Below the pieces are notes generated by a model. It ran no database searches. It was not told the origin of the DNA and saw only the letters and a program-made list of their open reading frames with translations. A stretch of DNA of 49,169 nucleotides from Bdellovibrionaceae bacterium UBA6776 (GTDB lineage: Bacteria > Bdellovibrionota > Bdellovibrionia > Bdellovibrionales > UBA1609). The position numbers and the translations under genes are program-made. Positions within the stretch are counted from its first letter, which is position 1. Every line of letters begins with the position of its first letter. The stretch lies in NCBI GenBank assembly GCA_002453155.1, contig DKGG01000050.1:1-49169 (forward strand), given 5' to 3'. Positions 1 through 8,015 of this stretch are shown here, piece after piece.

Positions 1-18
1 AAAGGAAGCAGGTACTTT

Positions 19-387
19 TTAGCGGGCGTAGCGTTTGCCCATGGATTCGCGAAGTTCGGCGCCTTCGATGCTGAGGCGAGTCCAAGGAATGGCGAGCAAA
101 CGATCGGTCTCGATGGGCTCTTCGGTTTCTTCACAGATTCCATAGGTGCCATTTTCGATTCTTCCAAGAGCCATTTCGATTTCCATCAACTGACGGCGAA
201 GACGCTCATGCATGCTCAAAAATTCGCTTTCTTGAAGAGCGCGAACCGTTTGGTCACCTTCGTCTCCACCTTTGCTGTCGTCATTATTATAAAGATCTTG
301 GCGAGATTCTCGAACACGGTTCAAAATCTCGGTCTTGGCCTGAACAAGCTTTTCTTTACACTGATCAATCAAATTTGAGGCACTCAT
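19..387 (-). CDS. DksA/TraR-like transcription factor with degenerate zinc finger
   Basis: This 122-residue protein resembles the DksA/TraR family, which binds the RNA polymerase secondary channel and modulates transcription. An N-terminal helical region is followed by an acidic GDEGDQTVRA segment (about residues 41-50) at the coiled-coil tip position, then a second helix and the GTYGICEETEEPI zinc-finger region near residue 81. Only the first of the four usual zinc cysteines (Cys85) remains; the other positions read Thr88, Ser106 and Gly109, so zinc binding is unlikely. A strong AAGGAGG lies about 8 nt before the ATG. It is preceded by a long leader with a terminator-like hairpin. Family placement is from sequence pattern; the promoters it acts on cannot be seen. 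Confidence 0.85.
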   Translation of the reverse strand: MSASNLIDQCKEKLVQAKTEILNRVRESRQDLYNNDDSKGGDEGDQTVRALQESEFLSMHERLRRQLMEIEMALGRIENGTYGICEETEEPIETDRLLAIPWTRLSIEGAELRESMGKRYAR

Positions 388-411
388 TCTATCCCCTCCT
401 TATTACAACTC

Positions 412-440
412 AAAAAATGGGACCCGCATCCTTGGGCCAT
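412..440 (-). terminator. Terminator or attenuator hairpin upstream of the DksA-like gene
   Basis: On the minus strand the sequence ATGG-CCC, an 8-nt loop, GGG, a 2-nt bulge and CCAT form a 7-bp stem followed directly by TTTTT. It lies about 10 nt before the AAGGAGG ribosome binding site of the DksA-like gene, so it either ends an upstream small RNA or attenuates that gene. The stem is short and bulged, hence moderate confidence. Confidence 0.4.
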
Positions 441-565
441 GCTCACGCAATCCGGCTTTGTCGAACAACGAGTCCCCCCAACACAGCCATGACTAGGAGC
501 ACAATCCATCGCCCCAACGCTCGGTCCCTGAGCCTAGTCCCCCCTTGGCAGTGCCAATTTGGAAC
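441..565 (-). ncRNA. Candidate structured leader or small RNA
   Basis: Read on the minus strand, this stretch can form a GACTAGG/CCTAGTC helix with an inner GCTC/GAGC hairpin, flanking GCCA/TGGC pairing, and a TTGT-TCG-ACAA hairpin, and it ends at the terminator-like hairpin at 412-440. Together these look like a small RNA or structured 5' leader of the DksA-like gene. I compared it by eye with 6S and tmRNA and could not match either. No promoter was confidently found. This is inference from base pairing only. Confidence 0.28.
545..557. promoter_or_regulatory. 13-bp perfect dyad TTGGCAGTGCCAA
   Basis: TTGGCA-G-TGCCAA is an exact 6-1-6 inverted repeat in the gap upstream of the DksA-like gene. 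It could be a protein operator or a small hairpin at the 5' end of the leader. No regulator is identified. Confidence 0.3.
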
Positions 566-823
566 TGAATTATTTACACACCACTGCTATAAAATATGCA
601 AGAAAAAATCTTAAACCTTCTTACATGTTGGACTCAATGCGTCCAAATCGCAGGGCTCGCTCAAGAACTGGTCCAACGTATCGGAAGCCTTAAGAGAGAA
701 CTTGAGGCTAGTTTAAAAAAATTTTGGGGAGTAGTTCCGGGAGGATTCTCTGACAAAACCTTAACTGCCCTCCGACAGAGCTTTGGACCTAGGTCCAGGA
801 TCCTTTTCTTTCGACCGTTCCGA

Positions 824-1588
824 TCAGCCCAATTCAATCAAAACGGGGCAGTGATCCGAGCCCGTTTGATCCGCCAAGATCTCCGCACTCTTCAGTCGCG
901 GCAAGAGCCCCTCTGTGATGCAGATGTGATCGATCCTCCACCCACGGTTCCCCAAGCGAGCATTTTCCCGGTAGGACCACCAGGTGTACTTCCCGGTCTC
1001 TTCCGGATGAAAATGTCGAAAGGAGTCTACAAATCCCAAATCTAAAAAGTCTTGGAACCACTTTCTTTCCTCTGGCAAGAATCCACTGACCTTACTCAAT
1101 CTCACCGGATCAAATACATCGATATCCATGTAGGCGACGTTGTAATCGCCAAGCACGATCACTTCCCTCCCTTTTCGAATCAATGATTTCAGATGCAAAT
1201 TTAACTTTCGCAAAAACTCTTGTTTGTAATTGTGGCGCTCTTCACGAGCGGCCCCATTTGGAAAGTAAATGTTGAACAAAACAAAGTCTTCGAAATCACA
1301 AATGACAAATCGTCCCTCTGTGTCAAACTTGGGAATTCCAATTCCATGGGTCACCTCTTTGGGAGCGGTTCGAGAATAAACCGCCGTTCCCGAGTAGCCT
1401 CTGCGATGGGCTGACGACCAATTTGCACTCCAACCCAAAGGAGACACAATTTCATCGGTCAACTGATCGGGATGTGCTTTGGTTTCTTGCAAACAAAAGA
1501 TATCTGGATCTTCACCTTCCCAAAATTCAAAAAATCCTTTTTGAGAACAAGCTCGTATTCCATTCACATTCCAAGTGCAGATCTTCAC
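824..1588 (-). CDS. xth: Exodeoxyribonuclease III (AP endonuclease)
   Basis: This 254-residue enzyme of the exonuclease III family cleaves DNA at abasic sites and trims 3' ends during base excision repair. The family motifs are all visible in order: CTWNVNGIRA at the N terminus, FCLQETK with the metal-binding Glu, GYSGTAVYSR, YFPNG, LGDYNVA with the catalytic Asp/Asn, RIDHI and GSDHCPV at the end with the catalytic His. I place the start at a GTG (1588) because AGGAG sits 6 nt before it; an upstream in-frame extension to 1633 has no such signal. It is divergent from the peroxiredoxin gene 103 bp away, so the two may share a stress-responsive intergenic region. Confidence 0.95.
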   Translation of the reverse strand: MKICTWNVNGIRACSQKGFFEFWEGEDPDIFCLQETKAHPDQLTDEIVSPLGWSANWSSAHRRGYSGTAVYSRTAPKEVTHGIGIPKFDTEGRFVICDFEDFVLFNIYFPNGAAREERHNYKQEFLRKLNLHLKSLIRKGREVIVLGDYNVAYMDIDVFDPVRLSKVSGFLPEERKWFQDFLDLGFVDSFRHFHPEETGKYTWWSYRENARLGNRGWRIDHICITEGLLPRLKSAEILADQTGSDHCPVLIELG

Positions 1589-1691
1589 TAACAACTCCTG
1601 ACTTTCCTTGATGATCCCGGCAAAGTATGGCACCTCAAAGAAGTTATCAATTCGTTACCCAATCTTTACCTTAAAAAAAGGAGTTTTTAAA

Positions 1692-2216
1692 ATGCCTATG
1701 ATTGGTCAACCTGCTCCTCAATTTGTTGCTCCCGCAGTGGTCGATGGCGGAGATTTCAAAAACATCAATTTGTCAGACTACAAAGGAAAGTTTGTTGTTC
1801 TTTTCTTTTACCCCTTGGACTTCACTTTTGTTTGCCCCACAGAGCTGACACAATTCCGTGATCACTTGGAAGATTTCAAAAAAGCAAATACCGAAGTGAT
1901 TGGCGTCAGCGTAGACTCCGTTCACTCACACAAACGTTGGTTGAAAGACGACCTTGGAAATTTGGGCTACCCCTTGATTGGTGATGTCACCCGTCGCGTT
2001 TCCCGTGATTACGGCGTTCTTTTGGAGGACCAAGGAATTGCCACTCGAGGAACTTTTATCATCGATCCTGAAGGACACATCCAATACATGGGCATTCACA
2101 ACCTCAACGTAGGAAGAGACGCCAAAGAAATTCTTCGAGTTGTGGAAGGTCTTAAATCTGGAGAACTTTGTGGCGCCGGTTGGAAACCAGGGGCTGATTT
2201 TGTTCAAGCAAAGTAA
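1692..2216 (+). CDS. 2-Cys peroxiredoxin (AhpC/Prx1 type)
   Basis: This 174-residue peroxiredoxin reduces hydrogen peroxide and organic peroxides using a thiol donor in the cytoplasm. The peroxidatic Cys48 lies in the classic FTFVCPTEL motif, and a resolving Cys160 sits in ELCGAGWKPG near the C terminus, so it is a typical 2-Cys type. The chain ends soon after the resolving Cys, shorter than many Prx1 proteins. The ATG at 1692 is chosen because AAGGAG lies 8 nt before it; an in-frame extension upstream reads into the promoter region. A strong terminator follows. No AhpF partner is in the window. Confidence 0.93.
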   Translation: MPMIGQPAPQFVAPAVVDGGDFKNINLSDYKGKFVVLFFYPLDFTFVCPTELTQFRDHLEDFKKANTEVIGVSVDSVHSHKRWLKDDLGNLGYPLIGDVTRRVSRDYGVLLEDQGIATRGTFIIDPEGHIQYMGIHNLNVGRDAKEILRVVEGLKSGELCGAGWKPGADFVQAK

Positions 2217-2241
2217 TTCTTCAATGAATTTGTTCTTTTTC

Positions 2242-2276
2242 AAAACGCTCCAGGATCAACCTCGGAGCGTTTTTTT
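2242..2276 (+). terminator. Rho-independent terminator after the peroxiredoxin gene, carrying the next gene's SD
   Basis: AAAACGCTCC, an 12-nt loop region and GGAGCGTTTT form a strong stem followed by a T-run. The T-run ends exactly at the ATG of the next gene (2277), and the only Shine-Dalgarno-like sequence for that gene (GGAG at 2264-2267) is inside the 3' arm of this hairpin. It may therefore both end the peroxiredoxin transcript and mask the downstream ribosome binding site. Confidence 0.8.
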
Positions 2277-3422
2277 ATGACGACGTCCATGGATTCCGCC
2301 AACTTTTACAAAGACCTGCAAGAAGTTCTAGAGAAAGACTTTCCAATCACCTTTAAGGAAATCGAAAATGGTCGGCTGAATGTGGATTGGACCTATTTGA
2401 TTTCTCCTGAGGTTGTTGAAATTCCGACTGCTGTTAGGGATGAAATGAAAAATGCCATTCAAAGTCTTTTTCATTTTTCACGGAACCTTTCCACCCCGCC
2501 TTCCCACCACATCCAAAATGATTCTGTATTGATGTCCTACGATTTTCACACCCATTCTGATGGAAGAGCAAAATTGATTGAGGTCAACACCAATGCCTCT
2601 GGTTTTTTGATTTCCTGCTTTGCGGAAGCTGCACATCAATCCAAAAGTTATTTTGATTTGGAAGCCATCCAGTCTTTAAAATCTTCCTTTCTTTTGGAAC
2701 ATTCAAAAGGATCTCAGTCTTCTGAAACTCTTCAGATTGCGATTGTGGATGATCAAATCGAATCCCAAAAAATGAAGTTTGAATTTTATTTGTACAAAGA
2801 GCTCTTTGAACATTGGGGATGGAAAAGCGAAATTTGCGAAGCCTCTGATTTAAAACTTGAAAACAAAAAAGTAATGACCCCTGGGGGTCTCGCCGTAAAT
2901 TTTATTTACAATCGAACCACAGACTTCTTTTTAACTGAAACTTCTCATCAAGTCTTGCAGTCCGCTTGGAAGGAAGGTTTCGCGGTGGTTTCTCCTCAGC
3001 CTGTCGAGTACGAACGGTTGGCGGATAAAAATCGATTGATTGAATTTCAAAACACCTCAAACCTTCCGAAACCCATCGAACAGGTTTTACTAAAAACCTA
3101 TGACATTGCACATTTCACGGACCCCGATGAACTTTGGGCCGAGCGAAAAAATTACTTCTTTAAGCCGAAAAATTCTTTCGGAGGCAAATCTGCGTACCGT
3201 GGACAAAGTCTTTCTCGAAAAGTTTTTCAGCGCATGTTGGAGGACGATGCTTTGGTGCAAGAATACTTCCCACCTGAGAAATTGAAGGATTGGAAATTCG
3301 ACATCCGCTGCTATGCCTATAAGGATCAGCTGCAACACATTGCCGCTCGCCTCTATCAGGGGCAATTGACCAATTTTTCCACCCCCTTTGGGGGCTTTGG
3401 TCCAGTTCGCCTCAAGTCTTAA
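2277..3422 (+). CDS. ATP-grasp-like protein (possible carboxylate-amine ligase)
   Basis: This 381-residue protein has ATP-grasp features. There is an acidic LIEVNTNASGF segment near residue 100, and a C-terminal ATP-binding block YFFKPKNSFGGKSAYRG near residue 300 followed by DIRCY, ARLYQG and the TNF...GGFGPV ending typical of such ligases. The order hints at the permuted glutathionylspermidine synthase-like branch, but the substrate is unknown. The ATG abuts the upstream terminator T-run; ATG 2289 is an alternative start without its own SD. It is followed after 27 bp by a SelO-like gene on the same strand, suggesting a two-gene unit. The ATP-grasp call is by motif only. Confidence 0.6.
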   Translation: MTTSMDSANFYKDLQEVLEKDFPITFKEIENGRLNVDWTYLISPEVVEIPTAVRDEMKNAIQSLFHFSRNLSTPPSHHIQNDSVLMSYDFHTHSDGRAKLIEVNTNASGFLISCFAEAAHQSKSYFDLEAIQSLKSSFLLEHSKGSQSSETLQIAIVDDQIESQKMKFEFYLYKELFEHWGWKSEICEASDLKLENKKVMTPGGLAVNFIYNRTTDFFLTETSHQVLQSAWKEGFAVVSPQPVEYERLADKNRLIEFQNTSNLPKPIEQVLLKTYDIAHFTDPDELWAERKNYFFKPKNSFGGKSAYRGQSLSRKVFQRMLEDDALVQEYFPPEKLKDWKFDIRCYAYKDQLQHIAARLYQGQLTNFSTPFGGFGPVRLKS

Positions 3423-3449
3423 TTCCCTGCTCCGATCAATAGATTAGAG

Positions 3450-5273
3450 ATGACTGCTGCAAAACGAAAAAGGGCTGTCTTAGATGACAGTTACTCTCAA
3501 TTTGATCAAGTAAATGGATCCCACCCTTGGGCGGAACAGGTTCCCGAAGGATCTATTCAATACCCCGTTCGAAAGTTAAAGAACGGAAAAGTCACCTATT
3601 TCAATTTTCATTTGGCAAAGGAAATGGAGCTTCTTCCTGAAGACCATGCCCATCGCCTGAATAAAAAATTAGAAAAGAAGCTTCTGCAAAACTTTTGTCT
3701 TCGCATCATCAATGAGTATGAACAGAACGAAGGTGTGTCCTATCCAAAAACTCAAATGAGAGAAAACACCTACATGGCCACTCGGTATTTGCAGCTGCAA
3801 CATCCCGACAAAACCGGACGCACCAGTGGAGATGGCCGCGGCATCTGGAACGGAGTGTGGACTTCAAAATCTGGAACCACTTGGGATGTTTCCAGCCGTG
3901 GAACCGGCGTGACCGCTTTGGCTCCTGGCGTGGTGAAGGCCGGCCATCCCTTGCCTTCGGGGTGTGAAGATTACGGATACAGTTGTGGAATGGCCGAAAT
4001 TGATGAGCTTTATTCTGCTGCCATTTTGTCTGAAGTGTTTCACCGACAGGGCTACCACACCGAACGGGTCCTATTGATCATTGATATTGGAAATGGTTTA
4101 GGCATCGGCGTTCGTGCCGGAAAAAATCTCTTACGACCCGCGCACATGTTCCTTTATTTGAAGCAAGGTCGATTGGAACCGCTCAAACAAGCGGCCGACT
4201 ATATGATTGAGCGGCAGTATGAAAATGGATCTTGGAACATTTCCCCCCGTTCTCCTCAAAAGTACTCGAAGATGTTGGACCAAGTCGTGGAAGAGTTTGC
4301 ACAATTTACGGCCAACATGGAGAGAGATTACGTTTTTGCATGGATGGACTGGGACGGCGACAATGTCCTGGCCCAGGCGGGAATCATTGATTACGGAAGT
4401 GTTCGACAATTTGGACTCCGTCACGACCAATACCGCTATGATGACGTCGAACGATATTCCACCAACCTCAATGAACAGCGGCAAAAAGCCCGAATGATGC
4501 TTCAAGCTTTCACTCAGATGGTGGACTTTTTGGAAACCAAAGAAAAGAAGACCTTGGTGAATTTCAAAAACTCCCCTGCCCTTAAAAAATTCGATGAACT
4601 CTTTCAAACAAGCCTTCTAGAGCGTTTCGTTTGGCAGCTGGGATTTCCTAAAAACTATCAACGCATTCTTATGAACAAACATCAGGCGTTGGTCAAAAAG
4701 CTCTACAAGGCCCATGTGGATTTGGAGCGAAAAAAGACCTACCGTAAACTGCATGCCGTGGCTGATGGACTCAATCGACCAGCCATTTTGAACATGAGAT
4801 CTGCGATCGCCGAATATCCAAAAAAACTTCTTTCCGGCGAGTCCCTTTCGGAGAGAGAAATGTTTCGACTTTTATTGGCACAGTCCGCATCACAAAAAGA
4901 TCGTAAACTTTCTGATGGTTTGAAGGGTAAGATTCGCCGGTGGCAATCTTTGTATTTAAAAGTGCTTGAAGCTGTTAGCTCTCATCAAAGTCTAAAACCC
5001 CTCCTTGAGGTGATGGCCCCACGAGCGGCTTCCATCAACAGAGAGGATCGAGTCACCGGCAATGCGCTTATTGGGATCGTTGATGAAATCATGACTTTTG
5101 ACAAAAAAAATTCAGATGCGGGAAAAATCCAGGCGATCATTGAAGAATTCATTGATCACCAAACTCTCAATCCGGATTTTGACATCGAGCCCCTTAAGTC
5201 TTCCGTCAATCCCCCTAAAAAACTGATGGAAACTCTTATCATGGTGCTTCAAGAGCACAACGAAGACATCTAG
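3450..5273 (+). CDS. SelO/YdiU-like kinase-fold protein (putative AMP-transferase)
   Basis: This 607-residue protein shows a divergent form of the SelO/YdiU pattern. A GRTSGDGRGI segment (near residue 122) precedes TTWDVSSRGTGV, then a helix ending GYHTERVLLI, matching the family's glycine-rich loop, lysine region and 'GIPTTRAL' helix. MDWDGDNVL followed by GIIDYGS (near residue 300) matches the metal-binding Asn and Asp of the family. SelO transfers AMP from ATP to protein Ser/Thr/Tyr. The C-terminal 250 residues are helical and lysine-rich and do not resemble typical SelO. The pairing with an upstream ATP-grasp gene suggests a joint pathway. Family membership is inferred from motif order. 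Confidence 0.6.
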   Translation: MTAAKRKRAVLDDSYSQFDQVNGSHPWAEQVPEGSIQYPVRKLKNGKVTYFNFHLAKEMELLPEDHAHRLNKKLEKKLLQNFCLRIINEYEQNEGVSYPKTQMRENTYMATRYLQLQHPDKTGRTSGDGRGIWNGVWTSKSGTTWDVSSRGTGVTALAPGVVKAGHPLPSGCEDYGYSCGMAEIDELYSAAILSEVFHRQGYHTERVLLIIDIGNGLGIGVRAGKNLLRPAHMFLYLKQGRLEPLKQAADYMIERQYENGSWNISPRSPQKYSKMLDQVVEEFAQFTANMERDYVFAWMDWDGDNVLAQAGIIDYGSVRQFGLRHDQYRYDDVERYSTNLNEQRQKARMMLQAFTQMVDFLETKEKKTLVNFKNSPALKKFDELFQTSLLERFVWQLGFPKNYQRILMNKHQALVKKLYKAHVDLERKKTYRKLHAVADGLNRPAILNMRSAIAEYPKKLLSGESLSEREMFRLLLAQSASQKDRKLSDGLKGKIRRWQSLYLKVLEAVSSHQSLKPLLEVMAPRAASINREDRVTGNALIGIVDEIMTFDKKNSDAGKIQAIIEEFIDHQTLNPDFDIEPLKSSVNPPKKLMETLIMVLQEHNEDI

Positions 5274-5331
5274 CGACCTCTCCATGCATTTTTACTTGGC
5301 CTAAGGACATTCTTTCACTAAAAACGGAGTC

Positions 5332-6306
5332 ATGTGGATATTAACTGGCGCCAATGGCTTTATCGGAAGTGCTCTTCTTTCAGAACTCAATCTGAGAGGA
5401 AAGAAAGACCTTATCATCACAGATTCCGTTCGACCGGAAGAACGACCTGATCTCCTCAAAGAAAAAAACTACTCGCAGTTCTATCATACTGACGAGTTGT
5501 TTGAGGCACTGGAAGAATCCTCATTGGCAAATTCCATTGAAGGCGTCATTCATATGGGCGCTTGTTCTGACACCACCGAGATGGATTTGGAGTTTTTGAA
5601 AGAAAACAACACGCTTTACACGGAAAGACTTTTTCAATTTTGCACCCATCAAAAAATTCCCTTCATCTATGCCAGCAGTGGTGCCGTTTATGGATCTGGT
5701 GCTCAAGGGTTTGATGATCACACACCCAGTGATGCTTTTACCCCGTTGAATCCATACGGCTGGTCCAAGGTGAACTTTGACATTTGGGCAGAGAAGCAAA
5801 AAGCCACCCCGCCTCGATGGTATGGACTTCGCTTTTTTAATGTTTACGGTCCCAATGAATATTTTAAAAACAATATGGCCAGCCTTGTTTTCAAAGCCTT
5901 CTTTCAAATTCAAGAAACGGGAAAATTAAAACTGTTTCGATCTCACCGTGAAGACTACAAAGATGGAATGCAGCTGCGAGACTTTGTTTACGTTAAAGAC
6001 ATCACCCGGTGGATCTGCGAACTGATGGACGATGCGCCGGCTCACAGCGGAATTTACAACATGGGTTTTGGTCAAGCCCGCACTTGGCTAGATTTGGCAA
6101 AACCGGTTTTTGAAGCTTTGGGAAAACCCATGGAAATTGAGTGGGTGGACATTCCTGAAAACATTCGCAACCAATACCAGTATTTTACCGAAGCCAAGAT
6201 GGGAAAACTTTTTTCTGAAGGTCTTTCCCAACCGGAATGGAGTCTGGAAAAGGGCGTGAACGATTATGTTACGTCTTATTTGATGAAAGGACCCAAGATC
6301 TTATGA
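5332..6306 (+). CDS. hldD: ADP-L-glycero-D-manno-heptose-6-epimerase
   Basis: This 324-residue short-chain dehydrogenase-like enzyme makes the L-glycero heptose precursor of the lipopolysaccharide inner core. The NAD(P)-binding GANGFIG loop is at the N terminus, and HMGACSDTTE, YASSGAVYGSG, YGWSK (Tyr/Lys catalytic pair) and GLRFFNVYGPNE are hallmarks of HldD rather than of general sugar epimerases. GGAG lies just before the ATG. The stop overlaps the next start as ATGA, so it is co-transcribed with the hydroxylase gene, an odd functional partner. It implies the cell makes a heptose-containing LPS. Confidence 0.93.
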   Translation: MWILTGANGFIGSALLSELNLRGKKDLIITDSVRPEERPDLLKEKNYSQFYHTDELFEALEESSLANSIEGVIHMGACSDTTEMDLEFLKENNTLYTERLFQFCTHQKIPFIYASSGAVYGSGAQGFDDHTPSDAFTPLNPYGWSKVNFDIWAEKQKATPPRWYGLRFFNVYGPNEYFKNNMASLVFKAFFQIQETGKLKLFRSHREDYKDGMQLRDFVYVKDITRWICELMDDAPAHSGIYNMGFGQARTWLDLAKPVFEALGKPMEIEWVDIPENIRNQYQYFTEAKMGKLFSEGLSQPEWSLEKGVNDYVTSYLMKGPKIL

Positions 6307-8015
6307 GTCCCATGGTTAGGAATCTCCCCTCACATTTGAAGAAGTATGTGGCCTCTCAACATTTTGATTCCTACACTCCAGAGGAGCACGCCACCTGGCG
6401 CTATTTGCTCCGCCAACTGAAAGCCTATCTGAAAGATACCGCTCACCCTTGCTACTTGGATGGACTTGAGAAAACAGGTGTCCGCGAGGACCGTATCCCT
6501 AAAATTTCAGAAATGGATGAACTCCTGCAAAAGTTTGGATGGGGCGCCGTTCCTGTCAGTGGCTTCATTCCTCCTGCTGCATTTATGGAGTTTCAGTCTT
6601 TAGGAATTTTGCCGATCGCTTCAGACATGAGATCCATTGGACACATGCTTTACACTCCCGCTCCGGATATCGTTCACGAAGCGGCCGGACACGCTCCGAT
6701 CTTGATTCATCCCGAATATGCGGCCTACTTGAAAAGCTACGCTCAGGTGGCAAAGAAGGCCATCATTTCTCGAGAGGATTTGAATCAGTACGAGGCCATC
6801 CGAAAACTCAGCGACATCAAGGAACATCCCCACTCCACAAAAGAAGACATTGAGAAAGCGGAAGCTCATTTGGATGCCACCAACAAATCCATGACTTACA
6901 TTTCAGAAGCTTCGCTTTTGTCACGAATGAACTGGTGGACCGCGGAGTACGGGTTAATTGGCGATTTGAAACACCCTCAAATTTATGGAGCCGGCTTGCT
7001 CTCGTCTTTGGGTGAAAGCCGAGACTGCTTAAAAGACCATGTTCGAAAAATTCCATTGAGCGTGGATTGTGTAGACGTCAGCTACGACATCACCGAGCCT
7101 CAACCTCAACTTTTTGTCACTCCCAACTTTGAACACCTTCAAGTGGTTTTAGAAGATCTCGCACAGCGCCTGTCTTTTCGGAAAGGCGGCATTTACGGAT
7201 TGAATGAAGCCTTGCGCGCCAAATCCGTGAACACGGTGGAGCTAGACTCCGGTTTGCAAATTTCTGCAATCCTAGAGTCCTTTAAATCAAAAGATGATCA
7301 TGTGAGTTTTTTAAAATTTTCGGGTCCCTCTCAACTGAGCCTTTCCGGACAACAACTGGAGGGGCACGGGAAAGACTTTCATGCCCACGGATATTCAACA
7401 CCATTGGGTCCATTGTCCGGCCTAGAGAAACCATTAAATGCCTTGGCGGAGTCTGAACGTAAAAGCTTGGGGCTCGAAATTGGCAAATCTGTGGATTTGA
7501 AGTTTTCATCGGGCATTCAACTGAAAGGTTCTGTAAAAAATCTTAGGGTTCACAAGGATCAACTGATTCTGATCACACTTGATCACGCACGAATGACATT
7601 GGGCGAAGAATTGCTGTTCGATCCCGATTGGGGAACTTTTGATTTGGCCTGTGGAAACAAAGTGACTTCTGTTTTTGGTGGCCCTGCCGATCGCGAGGCC
7701 TACGGCGAAGTGGAAGACTTTGTTGCAGAAAGGGTTCCCTCCAAAAATCCAAGTGACAATCAGATAAAGCTTTTTACGTTTTACGACCAAGTTCGAAAAA
7801 TCCGTGAGAAAAATCAAATTGCGCAGGAGGAAATCTCGGGCTTATGGAACCAATTTCAAAGCCTTCCCGAAAAAACTTGGCTCGCTGGATATGAAGTTTT
7901 GGAGCTGGCCCATTTGAAAGGCTTCAAAGATTTTGCAAATGAGATTGAGCCTGTCCTTCGCAGTGAATTTGCTCGTTATGAAAATAAAATCACCGATGGC
8001 TTGAGACTGATTTGA
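6303..8015 (+). CDS. Biopterin-dependent aromatic amino acid hydroxylase, long form
   Basis: This 570-residue enzyme belongs to the aromatic amino acid hydroxylases, most likely phenylalanine 4-monooxygenase converting Phe to Tyr with tetrahydropterin and iron. The catalytic region carries GFIPPAAFMEFQSLG, and the iron ligands are visible as His125 and His130 in DIVHEAAGH and Glu215 in TAEYG. It is about twice the length of typical proteobacterial PhhA; the extra C-terminal 300 residues resemble the long bacterial versions known from Bacillus and Bacteroidetes. The start is the ATG overlapping the hldD stop; an in-frame extension to 6237 lies inside hldD. Together with hmgA in this window it points to Phe/Tyr catabolism. 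Confidence 0.88.
   Translation: MSPMVRNLPSHLKKYVASQHFDSYTPEEHATWRYLLRQLKAYLKDTAHPCYLDGLEKTGVREDRIPKISEMDELLQKFGWGAVPVSGFIPPAAFMEFQSLGILPIASDMRSIGHMLYTPAPDIVHEAAGHAPILIHPEYAAYLKSYAQVAKKAIISREDLNQYEAIRKLSDIKEHPHSTKEDIEKAEAHLDATNKSMTYISEASLLSRMNWWTAEYGLIGDLKHPQIYGAGLLSSLGESRDCLKDHVRKIPLSVDCVDVSYDITEPQPQLFVTPNFEHLQVVLEDLAQRLSFRKGGIYGLNEALRAKSVNTVELDSGLQISAILESFKSKDDHVSFLKFSGPSQLSLSGQQLEGHGKDFHAHGYSTPLGPLSGLEKPLNALAESERKSLGLEIGKSVDLKFSSGIQLKGSVKNLRVHKDQLILITLDHARMTLGEELLFDPDWGTFDLACGNKVTSVFGGPADREAYGEVEDFVAERVPSKNPSDNQIKLFTFYDQVRKIREKNQIAQEEISGLWNQFQSLPEKTWLAGYEVLELAHLKGFKDFANEIEPVLRSEFARYENKITDGLRLI

Larger units (their letters stand above)
388..823. other. 436-bp gap between the DksA-like gene and xth
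   Basis: I find no convincing gene here. It holds several dyads: a terminator-like hairpin at 412-440 (minus strand), a 7-bp inverted repeat GACTAGG/CCTAGTC at 491-497 and 533-539, the perfect dyad TTGGCAGTGCCAA at 545-557, and the 14-bp palindrome TGGACCTAGGTCCA at 784-797. The minus-strand part from about 565 to 412 would be the 5' leader of the DksA-like gene or a separate small RNA. An open frame on the plus strand from 596 runs into antisense xth and has no ribosome binding site. Confidence 0.4.

Noticed and set aside
388..600. 6S RNA or tmRNA in the gap before the DksA-like gene
   Set aside because: Short stretches like CTCGGTCC look similar, but the full closing stem and central bubble of 6S could not be built by eye.
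596..1045. 149-codon plus-strand frame beginning MQEKILNLLTCW
   Set aside because: Its second half is antisense to xth, there is no ribosome binding site, and the first 75 residues have no recognisable family.
1634..1691. Longer peroxiredoxin start at 1608
   Set aside because: The extension has no family similarity and lies over the divergent promoter; AAGGAG precedes ATG 1692.
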